From positions 372,001-436,000 of the forward strand of contig NZ_JAPCHW010000004.1 of NCBI RefSeq assembly GCF_026107515.2: DNA of 64,000 bases. The letters are read 5' to 3'. Below, in pieces: positions 35,397-43,816 of this stretch. The translations under genes and the position numbers were made by a program. Within the stretch, counting starts at the first letter, position 1; each line of letters opens with the position of its first letter. The DNA is from Glutamicibacter sp. MNS18. GTDB lineage: Bacteria; Actinomycetota; Actinomycetes; Actinomycetales; Micrococcaceae. The notes below the pieces were generated by a model. It saw only the letters and a program-made list of their open reading frames with translations, made no database searches and was not told the DNA's origin.

Positions 35397-36278
35397 ATGA
35401 GCACCGAGTCTTCCCAACCCGAACCCAAACGCCATCTGCCCGGCCATATTGTTGCCGCGCTGGCTCAATCAGGAGCCCTAGCAGACTCGGCAGGACAGTC
35501 GTGGGAGGGCCGGGATCTGAGCGGCGAAGGCAACCCGCTACACAACTTCGACAAGGATGACGGCAAGGCCGATGCCGCAGTGCTCGAAGCACTGACGTCG
35601 CTGCGCGCCGGGTCTGCCGATGAATCCGCGGTCCACCGGGCCTTGGCCAACGCCCGTGTGTTCGTGGCGGTGGTTGCCCAGCTGGGAGAAGAGGCCCTGA
35701 CCGAGCACGGATTCGCCTCCGACAAGGAGGCGGATATGGCCTTGATAAAGATCAAGGCGCCAGATGGCCGCATGGCCTTGCCGGTGTTCAGCACCGTTGA
35801 ACGACTCCAGGCCTGGCATTCCGAAGCGCGGCCGGTGGCGGTGTACGCACCCCGGGCCGCCCTATCCGCGGTCAGTGAAGAGGCGGAACTGCTGGTACTG
35901 GACCCGGGCAGCGAGTTCACTTTCGTCCTGCGCCGACCGGGGGTCTGGAATCTGGCGAAGCAGATCCCCTGGATTCCCAGCTACCAAGACGAATCACTGG
36001 CCAGTCTGGTATCCCGGGCAACAGAAGGGCACAGCGAGTTGCTGCAGGTCCGTCTCGGTCCGGGCCGGGGGGTGGGTTCACGTGATGCGCAGAACAATCC
36101 CGTGCCCGGTGGCGGTGTGGGGCCGGAACTCAAATTGCAGTTCACTTTCTCCCACGGGACCAGTGGGGATCGGGCCCGTGAAATCACCAACCAGATCCAC
36201 CAGACATTGGCGAATACGCCAGAATTCGCTGAAGCAGTAGACTCATTGGAAATCGGCCTACTCAGCGCACCAAGCTAA
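35397..36278 (+). CDS. SseB family protein
   Basis: This 293-residue soluble protein has an SseB N-terminal-type domain (roughly 65-170, including NARVFVAVVAQLGEEAL, PVFSTVERLQAWH and PVAVYAPRAAL) and a second domain ending EFAEAVDSLEIGLLS. Such proteins are widespread in actinobacteria, and their role is not established despite the enterobacterial name (SseB serine sensitivity enhancer). It probably shares a message with the MFS gene 25 bases downstream. Confidence 0.8.
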   Translation: MSTESSQPEPKRHLPGHIVAALAQSGALADSAGQSWEGRDLSGEGNPLHNFDKDDGKADAAVLEALTSLRAGSADESAVHRALANARVFVAVVAQLGEEALTEHGFASDKEADMALIKIKAPDGRMALPVFSTVERLQAWHSEARPVAVYAPRAALSAVSEEAELLVLDPGSEFTFVLRRPGVWNLAKQIPWIPSYQDESLASLVSRATEGHSELLQVRLGPGRGVGSRDAQNNPVPGGGVGPELKLQFTFSHGTSGDRAREITNQIHQTLANTPEFAEAVDSLEIGLLSAPS

Positions 36279-36303
36279 TACAACAGAAGGACAACAACGC
36301 GGC

Positions 36304-37641
36304 ATGAAAAGGTACGGGCAGATCCTGCGTCAACCGGCGATCAGCGGACTGCTGTTACTGGGAATGGTTGCCCGTCTTCCGCACTCCGCATTGAGCATGC
36401 TGTTGCTGCTTCACCTGGTGCTGAACTTGGACCAGTCCTGGACCTCGGCCGGGCTGGTTGTGGCCCTGATGACCGTAGGCATTGCCATCGGCGCACCCTG
36501 GCGGGGCAACAGGGTCGATTCCTGGGGTCTGCGCCGGGCCCTGATCCCCTCGATCCTTTTGGAAGTCGCCATCTGGGCCACCGTCCCGCATGTACCGTTG
36601 GTGTGGATCTACCCGCTGGCGTTCATTGGCGGGCTCTTCGCCTTGCCGGTGTTCTCGGTGGTGCGTACCGCGCTGGGAGTGATGACCACCGGTGAGCAAC
36701 GCCGCTCTGCCTTCGCGCTGGACGCCATGGCCACCGAACTGGTCTTCATTGTCGGCCCGGCCTCCGCAGGGATCATCGCCACCCAGCTCGACACCACGAT
36801 CGGGCTGACGGCAGTGGGAATCCTCGGATCCCTGGGCGGGGTGGGACTGTTCATCCTCAACCCGCCGACCCGCTCGGACCAGCCCAAAGCGGTGGCATCC
36901 AAGGCCAATGTGCATGAGGAACGGCTGGGAGCCGAGGCAAGCCTGTTGGCGGCCGCGCCAGCAGGGGTTCATGAAGTGGAGGGCGAGCTGATCCTGGCCG
37001 GCGCCAAATCGACCCGGGCCCGACTGGCAGAACGCAGCCGCCGGGTGAAGAGCAATTTCACCTGGATGAGCGCATCGGTGCTTGCCGTGTTCATTGTGGC
37101 CGGTGGGGCAGGGGCACTACTGACAGGTACCGAAGTGGGGATCGTGGCCGAACTGGAACAGCAGGGCAACCCCGGGGACCTGGGTATCGTCTTCCTGTTC
37201 TGGTGCGGCTTCTCCCTGATCGGCGGGTTGGCCTACGGCATGCTGGATCGGCGTATTTCGCCACTGCTGCTGTTACTGGCAATGGCCGTGTTGACGATTC
37301 CGATGTACTTTGCCCATGACACCTGGTCCCTGGCCATCCTCTCCGCGCTGCCGGGACTGCTGGTGGCTCCCACCCTGTCTGCGGCCTCTGAATGGCTCAC
37401 CGATCTGGTGGCCGAGCATCGGCGCGGGGAGGCCATGGGTTGGTATGGTTCGGCAATGACCGCGGGCACCTCCCTGGGATCCCCGGTGACCGGAGCCATG
37501 GTTGATCTGGCCGGCCCGGCCGTCGCCTTCGCCGGGGTCGGAATGATCGCCATGCTGGTGGTGTTCGCCGCGCTCATCGCGCAGCAGATTCGCCGGCGCC
37601 GGCGGCGCAGGACCCTCCAGCGATTGACCATCGTGGAATGA
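36304..37641 (+). CDS. Major facilitator superfamily transporter
   Basis: This 445-residue permease has about twelve membrane helices and a large central cytoplasmic loop (~195-255). The loop between helices 2 and 3 contains GNRVDSWGLRRALIPS, an MFS motif A variant. The overall pattern resembles drug/proton antiporters of the DHA1 type, but no substrate can be assigned. The C-terminus is very basic (RRRRRRRT region). AAGGA occurs upstream of the ATG. The preceding SseB-like gene is probably cotranscribed. Confidence 0.85.
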   Translation: MKRYGQILRQPAISGLLLLGMVARLPHSALSMLLLLHLVLNLDQSWTSAGLVVALMTVGIAIGAPWRGNRVDSWGLRRALIPSILLEVAIWATVPHVPLVWIYPLAFIGGLFALPVFSVVRTALGVMTTGEQRRSAFALDAMATELVFIVGPASAGIIATQLDTTIGLTAVGILGSLGGVGLFILNPPTRSDQPKAVASKANVHEERLGAEASLLAAAPAGVHEVEGELILAGAKSTRARLAERSRRVKSNFTWMSASVLAVFIVAGGAGALLTGTEVGIVAELEQQGNPGDLGIVFLFWCGFSLIGGLAYGMLDRRISPLLLLLAMAVLTIPMYFAHDTWSLAILSALPGLLVAPTLSAASEWLTDLVAEHRRGEAMGWYGSAMTAGTSLGSPVTGAMVDLAGPAVAFAGVGMIAMLVVFAALIAQQIRRRRRRRTLQRLTIVE

Positions 37642-37657
37642 ACCCCGGTTTAACGGC

Positions 37658-37700
37658 GAAGGTGCCACCGGAAACCGATGGCACCTTCAAGAAAGTTTGT
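37658..37700. terminator. Bidirectional terminator between MFS and DUF1844 genes
   Basis: A 10-bp stem, GAAGGTGCCA/TGGCACCTTC, with an 11-base loop lies between two convergent genes and is flanked by A/T-rich sequence, including TTTGTAATTTTAAT on the plus side. Confidence 0.7.
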
Positions 37701-37723
37701 AATTTTAATCGCAGGCCCAGGCC

Positions 37724-38089
37724 CTAGTTGACCGGTCCGGTGAACTTCTCGCCGGGCCCCTTGCCTGGGGCGTCAGGGATGATGGACTCCTCGCGGAATG
37801 CCAACTGCAGGCTGCGCAGCCCATCACGCAAGGGGGCTGCGTGCTGCGAACCAATCTCCGGTGCGCCTGCGGTAACCAGCCCTGCCAGAGCGGTAATCAG
37901 CTTGCGGGCCTCATCCAGATCCTTGAGTTCATTGGCGTCATCGCCCTCAGCCAAACCGCATTTCACGGCGGCGGCGCTCATCAGGTGGACGGCGGCGGTG
38001 GTGATGATTTCAACGGCGGGAACCTCGGCGATATCGCGCACCTGCTGATCGACGGCCTGCTGCTGTGAATTGGAATCTTCGGTACTCAT
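37724..38089 (-). CDS. DUF1844 family protein
   Basis: This 121-residue acidic protein begins STEDSNSQQQAVDQQVRDIAEVPAVEIITTAAVHLMSAAAVKCGL, the DUF1844 signature, with a hydrophobic helical core and a proline/glycine-rich tail. In actinobacteria it is characteristically encoded beside and divergent from infC. The function is unknown. Confidence 0.85.
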   Translation of the reverse strand: MSTEDSNSQQQAVDQQVRDIAEVPAVEIITTAAVHLMSAAAVKCGLAEGDDANELKDLDEARKLITALAGLVTAGAPEIGSQHAAPLRDGLRSLQLAFREESIIPDAPGKGPGEKFTGPVN

Positions 38090-38293
38090 ACTGCTAAGCT
38101 TGTCATAGACCGACTCGAACCGGTTACTTGGTGATGGCCCGATGAGGGTTTTGTGACCAATGTGATGTGGATCGAGACATGCAAGTGGAGGCCATCTCCC
38201 ACCCGCAGTCGCCGCCTAGGCGTCCGGGTTAATCGGCCGGGTACGTTCCGCGTACCCGAGACAATCCCTTGGGGTTGCCACGTCGACTTTTTG

Positions 38294-38326
38294 GCCTTCG
38301 CCTGCATCAGCAGACGGAGGCTTTTT
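38294..38326 (+). promoter_or_regulatory. Transcription attenuator in the infC leader
   Basis: A 12-position hairpin (GCCTTCGCCTGC / GCAGACGGAGGC, one mismatch and one G-U pair, loop ATCA) is followed at once by TTTTTC. It is an intrinsic terminator placed 45 bases upstream of the infC ribosome-binding region, so read-through must be regulated, as in other infC-rpmI-rplT operons controlled by L20. Confidence 0.65.
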
Positions 38327-38371
38327 CGTTTGCTGGGACAAGTTTTTGTTTTCTACTTACAGGAGTTACAC

Positions 38372-39058
38372 ATCAGCGATCCACGCATTAACGAGCGCAT
38401 TCGCGTACCAGAGGTACGTCTCGTTGGCCCGAACGGTGAACAGGTGGGAATCGTCCGTATCGAGGATGCCCTGCGCCTGGCTCACGAGTCCGATCTGGAC
38501 TTGGTCGAGGTGGCCCCGAACGCCAAGCCTCCAGTGTGCAAGCTGATGGACTTCGGCAAGTACAAGTACGAAGCGGCCGTCAAGGCCCGCGAAGCGCGTA
38601 AGAACCAGACCAATACGGTTCTGAAGGAAGTTCGCTTCCGCCTGAAGATCGACACGCACGACTATGAAACCAAGGTTGGCCATGCGCTGCGTTTCCTGGG
38701 CGCAGGTGACAAGGTCAAGGCCATGATCCAGTTCCGTGGACGTGAACAGCAGCGCCCAGAGATGGGTATCCGCCTGTTGGAGAAGTTTGCAGAGGACGTT
38801 GCGGAAGTCGGAGTTGTTGAGTCCACACCGCGCATCGATGGCCGAAACATGGTCATGGTTGTTGGTCCGCTGAAGAACAAGGCCGAGGCCCGTCGCGAAC
38901 AGCAACAGCAGCAGAAGTCCGGCGGCCGTGGCTCGAAGCGCCGCGTACCGACCGATGCTCCTGAGGAGACTTCGGGACAGAACGTTGCCTCTTCCATGGA
39001 CGACGAGGCTCGCGCAAAGCTTGAGCAGGCACGGGCTCAGGCCGAAGGCGAAGCGTAA
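38372..39058 (+). CDS. infC: Translation initiation factor IF-3
   Basis: IF-3 discriminates start codons and dissociates 70S ribosomes. The N-domain starts [27 protein letters not shown] and the C-domain includes [17 protein letters not shown] and [15 protein letters not shown] ~50-residue Gln/charged tail follows. No ATG, GTG or TTG lies at the expected start. The codon there is ATC, six bases after AGGAG, matching the known use of rare AUU/AUC starts in infC for autoregulation by IF-3. It has 228 residues from this start. The frame is open back to an ATG at 38153, but that stretch is the leader with the attenuator. Confidence 0.93.
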   Translation: MSDPRINERIRVPEVRLVGPNGEQVGIVRIEDALRLAHESDLDLVEVAPNAKPPVCKLMDFGKYKYEAAVKAREARKNQTNTVLKEVRFRLKIDTHDYETKVGHALRFLGAGDKVKAMIQFRGREQQRPEMGIRLLEKFAEDVAEVGVVESTPRIDGRNMVMVVGPLKNKAEARREQQQQQKSGGRGSKRRVPTDAPEETSGQNVASSMDDEARAKLEQARAQAEGEA

Positions 39059-39068
39059 GCGACGCCGC

Positions 39069-39209
39069 GCGGGTTCAACCGAACCCGCACCGCTCTAGTA
39101 GGGCGGAAGATCCTTCCTTTGGAAGGATCGGACCTGTAAAGAACATAGCGGTCACCTCACCCCTGAGGGGCCCGCTCGGATGATTCCCTGGCAGATCCAC
39201 ACGGATCTG
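39069..39209 (+). promoter_or_regulatory. Hairpin-rich infC-rpmI intergenic leader
   Basis: Three perfect hairpins lie in the 180-base gap: GCGGGTTC/GAACCCGC (39069-39088), GATCCTTCC/GGAAGGATC (39109-39129) and CAGATCC/GGATCTG (39192-39209). None has a T run. They may be RNA-processing or L20-binding structures controlling rpmI-rplT. Confidence 0.45.
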
Positions 39210-39238
39210 GCCGGGAGCACGTAAGGAGAACGGCAGCT

Positions 39239-39433
39239 ATGCCGAAGTTCAAGACTCATAGTGGCGCCAAGAAGCGCTTCAAGGTGACCGGCAGCGGAAA
39301 GCTGCAGCGCCAGCAGGCAAACCGCCGCCACTACCTGGAGCACAAGTCTTCCCGCATCACCCGTCGCCTGGCTTCCGACCAGCTCGTTGCCAAGGCCGAT
39401 GTGAAGACCATCAAGCGGATGCTGGGCCTCTAA
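39239..39433 (+). CDS. rpmI: 50S ribosomal protein L35
   Basis: This is the standard 64-residue basic L35, beginning [20 protein letters not shown] and ending [14 protein letters not shown] precedes the ATG at about ten bases. It lies between infC and rplT in the conserved translation operon. Confidence 0.98.
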   Translation: MPKFKTHSGAKKRFKVTGSGKLQRQQANRRHYLEHKSSRITRRLASDQLVAKADVKTIKRMLGL

Positions 39434-39539
39434 GCCTCCCCTTCGCAGGAACACCGGGGAGCTTTACCCCAAACAACCACTAGATTTCACCGTCGCCGAA
39501 GTTGCTTCGTGACGGGGACAGACTTGAAGGAGTACACAC

Positions 39540-40235
39540 GTGGCACGTGTGAAGCGGGCAGTCAACGCCCATAAGAAGCGTCGCGTCGTAATGGAACGCG
39601 CCAAGGGTTACCGCGGACAGCGTTCGCGTCTCTACCGCAAGGCCAAGGAGCAGCTGCTCCATTCGTTCGTCTACAGCTACAACGACCGCCGCAAGCGCAA
39701 GGGTGACTTCCGTCGCCTGTGGATCCAGCGTATCAACGCCGCATCGCGCGCCAACGGCATGACCTACAACCGCCTGATCCAGGGCCTGAAGGCCGCTGAG
39801 GTCGAGGTTGACCGTCGTATGCTGGCCGAGCTGGCCGTTTCGGACGCCAACGCATTCGCCGCACTGGTTCAGGTAGCAAAGGGTGCCCTGCCGGCTGACG
39901 TCAACGCCCCAAAAGCAACTGAGGCAGTAGCCAAGGCCCCGAAGGCCGCAGCCAAGAAGGCAGCCGCCCCCAAGGCCGAGAAGGCTCCTGCCGCCGCTTC
40001 CGACGCCACCCCGGCCGCGAAGGCCGAAGCAGCCGGTGCAGTCAAGGCCGTTGAAGGCGAAGACGCTCCGGAAGGTTTCGTCATCAAGGGCAACGCCGGT
40101 TCGAACAAGTACCACGTGCCGGGCTCGACCTGGTACGACCAGACTGTTGCCGAGTACTGGTTCAACTCCATCGAGTCGGCCAAGGCCGCAGGCTTCGAGC
40201 CTGCCGGCGGCGAAGCCCGTCAGAAGATGAAGTAG
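39540..40235 (+). CDS. rplT: 50S ribosomal protein L20 with C-terminal extension domain
   Basis: Residues 1-~118 are a complete L20 ([14 protein letters not shown] through [23 protein letters not shown]), which binds 23S rRNA and is needed for 50S assembly. Typical L20 ends here. This protein continues with a ~55-residue Ala/Lys/Pro-rich linker and then a ~50-residue domain (177-225) with the pattern [23 protein letters not shown].....AKAAGFEPA, the small repeat found appended to various actinobacterial proteins (called a sunset domain in some annotations). It has 231 residues in all. It starts with GTG, with AAGGAG upstream. A strong terminator follows. Confidence 0.95.
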   Translation: MARVKRAVNAHKKRRVVMERAKGYRGQRSRLYRKAKEQLLHSFVYSYNDRRKRKGDFRRLWIQRINAASRANGMTYNRLIQGLKAAEVEVDRRMLAELAVSDANAFAALVQVAKGALPADVNAPKATEAVAKAPKAAAKKAAAPKAEKAPAAASDATPAAKAEAAGAVKAVEGEDAPEGFVIKGNAGSNKYHVPGSTWYDQTVAEYWFNSIESAKAAGFEPAGGEARQKMK

Positions 40236-40292
40236 AAAACTTATTGCTGGCCTTCGCGTTGTGCCCTCGGGCATCGTGACCAGGCGGCAAGA

Positions 40293-40340
40293 CACCATCG
40301 GGTGGTATCCACGGAAGTGGATACCACCCGATGGTGCTTT
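40293..40340 (+). terminator. Terminator after rplT
   Basis: A perfect 20-bp stem (40293-40312 with 40317-40336) capped by the GNRA tetraloop GGAA is followed by CTTTAAA. It is one of the strongest hairpins in the window and ends the infC-rpmI-rplT message. Confidence 0.9.
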
Positions 40341-40475
40341 AAACCCGTCTCTTGGCTCATGGCATCGCTTATTGCCATGCCGGATCGAGAAGCCGGGTGC
40401 TGATCGCCGGGGTACGGCGGGCGGCTACGGTGCATAAGGGGCAGCACCGATTCGATCAGCCGCATCCAAGACCGG

Positions 40476-40487
40476 TATTCTCGAAGC
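40476..40487 (+). promoter_or_regulatory. -10 element for leaderless rRNA methyltransferase transcript
   Basis: TATTCT is followed by six bases and the ATG, with no ribosome-binding site. Confidence 0.5.
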
Positions 40488-41378
40488 ATGACCAGCTATA
40501 ACGAAACGGTGATGTCCAACCCTCGGGCCGACAAGGTCAAAGCGGTCGCCCGCCTGGCCACCCGCTCCGGACGCAAAGCCACCGGTCACTACCTGGTCGA
40601 AGGGCCCCAGGCCGTGCGCGAGGCATTGAAAGCCGAAGCCGCCACCGGGGGAGTGATCGTCTCCGTTTACGCCACGGAGACTTTCCTTGGATCCTCCGCG
40701 GAATTCAGTGAATTGTTGCAGGATGCGCGGGTACAGGCCCGTGCGGTCACCGACGAGGTGCTGGCCGCCATGGCGGACACCATCACCCCGCAGGGGATTA
40801 TCGCCGTGGCCCGGGTGATCGAATCAGGTCTGGAAGAAATCCTTGAAGGAAAACCGCAACTGATCGCCGTGCTCTGCCGGGTGCAGGATCCAGGGAACGC
40901 CGGAACGATCCTGCGCGCGGCGGATGCCGCAGGCGCCGACGCGGTGATCTTCACCAAGGGCAGCGTGGACATCTACAACCCCAAAACCGTGCGTTCCACG
41001 GTGGGATCGCTATTCCACCTGCCGGTGCTGGGAAATGTCGACTTCGACCAGCTGCTCCGTCTCGCAGCCGGGCAGGGGATCCAGCTGCTGGCCGCCGACG
41101 GGTATGCCGAACACGACCTGGATGCGCTCCAGGACGCGGCGGTGCTCCACCACAACGGCACCGGCCCCGCGCAGTCCGCGCAGGCCCCGGAACTGACCCG
41201 ACCCACCGCATGGCTCTTCGGCAATGAAGGCCAGGGACTGGACGAGGCCGAGAAGGCCGCCGCCCACTACAAGGTGGCCGTACCGCTCTACGGGGTGGCC
41301 GAATCCCTGAACGTCAGTACCGCCGCCACCCTGTGCCTGTATGCCTCGGCCCGCGCCCAGCGCAACCACGCCCATTGA
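40488..41378 (+). CDS. TrmH/SpoU family RNA 2'-O-methyltransferase
   Basis: This SPOUT-class methyltransferase of 296 residues has an N-terminal substrate-binding domain (ARLATRSGRKATGHYLVEGPQAVREAL). Its SpoU motifs are 1 (RVQDPGNAGTILRAADAAG), 2 (WLFGNEGQGL) and 3 (VPLYGVAESLNVSTAATLCLY), which form the SAM-binding knot. The likely target is 23S rRNA, as for relatives encoded between rplT and pheS, but the exact nucleotide cannot be inferred. Confidence 0.92.
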   Translation: MTSYNETVMSNPRADKVKAVARLATRSGRKATGHYLVEGPQAVREALKAEAATGGVIVSVYATETFLGSSAEFSELLQDARVQARAVTDEVLAAMADTITPQGIIAVARVIESGLEEILEGKPQLIAVLCRVQDPGNAGTILRAADAAGADAVIFTKGSVDIYNPKTVRSTVGSLFHLPVLGNVDFDQLLRLAAGQGIQLLAADGYAEHDLDALQDAAVLHHNGTGPAQSAQAPELTRPTAWLFGNEGQGLDEAEKAAAHYKVAVPLYGVAESLNVSTAATLCLYASARAQRNHAH

Positions 41379-41404
41379 TGTCCGCTTCCGGGAGGGATAC
41401 TGCC

Positions 41405-41848
41405 ATGAGCCTGAAACAGATCGTCGCCGTTGCGCTGGTGGATTCCCTGCTAAACCCCACCATGCTGCTCGCCGCCCGCCGCAACCGTCCGGCCGAGTTG
41501 GCCGGGCAATGGGAATTCCCCGGTGGCAAGGTGGAGGCCGGAGAAGAGGTGCTCGACGCCCTGCACCGCGAAATCCGTGAGGAACTGGGAATCGGGATTA
41601 CCGTCGGCGAGGAGATCTACGGTCCGCTGGACCAGGGCTGGCAGCTGAACGACAAGGCGGCGATGCGGGTCTGGTTCGCGGTGATCAGCAACGGAACGCC
41701 TGAACCCCTCGACGGCCATGATGAATTGCGCTGGCTGGCCCTGGACGATGAACCAGGCGAACAGGTACCGTGGATTCCCGCCGATGCGCCGATCGTGGCC
41801 GCCTGCGTGGCCGACGCGAAGGCACCGGTGGGTCTGGACGCGAACTGA
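41405..41848 (+). CDS. Nudix hydrolase (MutT/8-oxo-dGTP diphosphatase-like)
   Basis: This 147-residue protein has a complete Nudix box G-x5-E-x7-RE-U-x-EE-x-G-U at 41-63 (ends in HREIREELGI). The surrounding AGQWEFPGGKVE and the N-terminal VAVALVD strand are typical of MutT-like enzymes that remove oxidised nucleotides. I chose the ATG preceded by GGAGG at nine bases, 26 bases after the methyltransferase stop. The substrate is inferred from the family only. Confidence 0.88.
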   Translation: MSLKQIVAVALVDSLLNPTMLLAARRNRPAELAGQWEFPGGKVEAGEEVLDALHREIREELGIGITVGEEIYGPLDQGWQLNDKAAMRVWFAVISNGTPEPLDGHDELRWLALDDEPGEQVPWIPADAPIVAACVADAKAPVGLDAN

Positions 41849-41964
41849 ATCACGGGCCTGCAAGTGGGCGCGCGCCATCCAACCCGCGTAAGCTGGATCA
41901 GGGGGTTTGTGTGCCAACGCAATCCCCGGACGAGCACACTGAACCTTATTTGAGGAGTTACCGC

Positions 41965-42618
41965 GTGAAGAAACTTGTAGGTGTACTGGCGATGATGTTC
42001 ACCGCCATGTTGGCGTTGGCCGGCTGCGTGGACTTGAGCGCCCATGTCACCATCGAGGGTGAAGACAAGGCACGCGGAGCCGTGGAAGTCACCATGGACG
42101 CCTCACTGTTGCAGGGGGCGACCCTGGACGAAGCCCTGGGCTCGCAGGTCGATACCGCGCAGCTGGAGCAGATCACCGGTGAGAACTGGACCTACACCCA
42201 GATCAACGACGGAGTGAAAGCCGGCCTGCGTTTCGAGACCGTCCAGGCGATGAACTTCATCCAGCTGCAGGATGCCTTCCAGAGCTTCGAGCTGCCGATC
42301 AGCCTGGCCAATACGGCCGAGGGGTTCGCCTTCTCCATGCCGGGTAACGCGCCAGGCTCCACCGAACCGGGTGCGGGCACCGCCTCGATGTCGGTGACCT
42401 TCCCGGGCCATGTCACCGGCGCCTCGGAAACCGGGGTGATCGAGGGATCCACCGTGACCTTCGACATGATCCAGGGGGCCGAGGTCTACGAGGCTACCGG
42501 CACCACCAACAACGCCCTGTTCTACTCGATCGTCTTCGGTGGCGCCCTGCTGGTGCTGACCCTGGTGATCGCCATTGCCATGGCACCCAAGCGCGTGAAG
42601 GACGACGCGCAACACTAG
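41965..42618 (+). CDS. LppM-like lipoprotein
   Basis: This 217-residue surface protein has signal peptide KKLVGVLAMMFTAMLALAGC, which would lipidate Cys21. It has a beta-rich middle domain with the DLSAHVTIEGEDKARGAVEV start seen in the actinobacterial LppM domain, and a C-terminal membrane helix (ALFYSIVFGGALLVLTLVIAIAM) with a basic tail. A lipid anchor plus a C-terminal helix is the usual LppM layout. GAGGAG precedes the GTG. Mycobacterial LppM affects host interaction. The role here is unknown. Confidence 0.82.
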   Translation: MKKLVGVLAMMFTAMLALAGCVDLSAHVTIEGEDKARGAVEVTMDASLLQGATLDEALGSQVDTAQLEQITGENWTYTQINDGVKAGLRFETVQAMNFIQLQDAFQSFELPISLANTAEGFAFSMPGNAPGSTEPGAGTASMSVTFPGHVTGASETGVIEGSTVTFDMIQGAEVYEATGTTNNALFYSIVFGGALLVLTLVIAIAMAPKRVKDDAQH

Positions 42619-42680
42619 AACCCGACCCAGGTCTTGGCTCCCGGCCCGTCATCGAATCAATCGTTGGCGGGCCTTGCCAA

Positions 42681-42686
42681 TAGAAT
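42681..42686 (+). promoter_or_regulatory. -10 element of the pheST operon
   Basis: TAGAAT lies about 46 bases before the pheS start, so transcription would begin near 42693. A -35 element is not clear. A GGCCCG/CGGGCC inverted repeat lies just upstream. Confidence 0.4.
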
Positions 42687-42732
42687 GGGTACCAAGAGAA
42701 TTACCAGCGAAGAGAAGGATCACCAGATCCCC

Positions 42733-43812
42733 ATGTCTGATCAGACAATTCAAGAAACCCAGCCGGACGCGGCTGCCCCACCACATCCCACGGATGAAGC
42801 GGCCATCAACGCCGCCATCCAGGCGGCCCTGGCCGCCTTCGAGGCCTCCGGTAACCTGGAGGAGCTCAAGGACGCACGGCTGGCGCATACCGGGGACAAG
42901 TCCCCGCTGTCGCTGGCCAACCGCCAGATCGGCAAACTGGACAAGAGCGAAAAGGCCGTGGCCGGCAAGCTCGTTGGCTCGGCCCGCGGCCGGGTCAACA
43001 AGGCCCTGGCGTCGCGGACCTCAGTTCTTGAGGAAGAGGAGGCCGCGCGCATCCTGGTGGAGGAGACTGTGGATGTCACCGCCGCCCCGGTACGCCGCCC
43101 GCTCGGAGCCCGCCACCCGCTCTCGGTGCTGCAGGACCGGGTCTCGGACATCTTCGTGGGCATGGGCTGGGAAATCGCCGAAGGCCCCGAGGTGGAATCC
43201 GAATGGTTCAACTTCGACGCGCTGAACTTCAAGCCGGACCACCCGGCCCGTGAAATGCAGGACACGTTCTTCGTTGAGCCTGCCGACGCGCACCTGGTGC
43301 TGCGCACCCACACCTCACCGGTGCAGATGCGCTCGATGCTCGAACGCGACGTCCCGGTCTACGTGCTCTGTCCGGGGCGGACCTTCCGCACCGATGAACT
43401 GGATGCCACACACACCCCGGTATTCCACCAGTTCGAGGGCCTGGCCGTGGACAAGGGCCTGACCATGGCCGACCTACGCGGTACCCTGGAGCACTTCGCC
43501 CGGCAGATGTTCGGCGCCGAAGCCCAGATCCGCCTGCGCCCGGCCTACTTCCCGTTCACCGAACCCTCGGCCGAGCTGGATATCTGGCACCCCGGCGCCA
43601 AGGGCGGTCCCCGCTGGATCGAGTGGGGCGGCTGCGGCATGGTCCACCCGAACCTGCTGCGTGCCGCAGGACTGGATCCGGAAGAGTATTCCGGTTTCGC
43701 CTTCGGCATGGGTATCGAACGCACACTGATGTTCCGTAATGACGTGCCGGATATGCACGACATGATCGAAGGCGACATCCGTTTCAGCCAGCACTTCGGG
43801 ATGGAGATCTAA
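42733..43812 (+). CDS. pheS: Phenylalanyl-tRNA synthetase alpha subunit
   Basis: This is the catalytic subunit of the (alpha-beta)2 enzyme that charges tRNA-Phe. It has 359 residues: an N-terminal coiled coil (~20-110), then the class II core with [22 protein letters not shown], the motif 2 region ([24 protein letters not shown]) and motif 3 ([13 protein letters not shown]). The chosen ATG encodes SDQTIQETQ and has AGAAGGAT about 13 bases upstream. An ATG 16 codons earlier is less likely because it coincides with the putative -10 element. pheT follows after four bases. Confidence 0.95.
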   Translation: MSDQTIQETQPDAAAPPHPTDEAAINAAIQAALAAFEASGNLEELKDARLAHTGDKSPLSLANRQIGKLDKSEKAVAGKLVGSARGRVNKALASRTSVLEEEEAARILVEETVDVTAAPVRRPLGARHPLSVLQDRVSDIFVGMGWEIAEGPEVESEWFNFDALNFKPDHPAREMQDTFFVEPADAHLVLRTHTSPVQMRSMLERDVPVYVLCPGRTFRTDELDATHTPVFHQFEGLAVDKGLTMADLRGTLEHFARQMFGAEAQIRLRPAYFPFTEPSAELDIWHPGAKGGPRWIEWGGCGMVHPNLLRAAGLDPEEYSGFAFGMGIERTLMFRNDVPDMHDMIEGDIRFSQHFGMEI

Positions 43813-43816
43813 CCCA

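Noticed and set aside
38153-38371. infC starting at the upstream ATG, giving a 301-residue protein
   Set aside because: The extra 73 residues have no IF-3 homology and include the terminator hairpin. The ATC preceded by AGGAG matches the family N-terminus.
42619-42732. T-box leader before pheST
   Set aside because: The gap is only 114 bases, too short for a T-box, and no T-box consensus is visible. Only a -10 element and a short inverted repeat are present.
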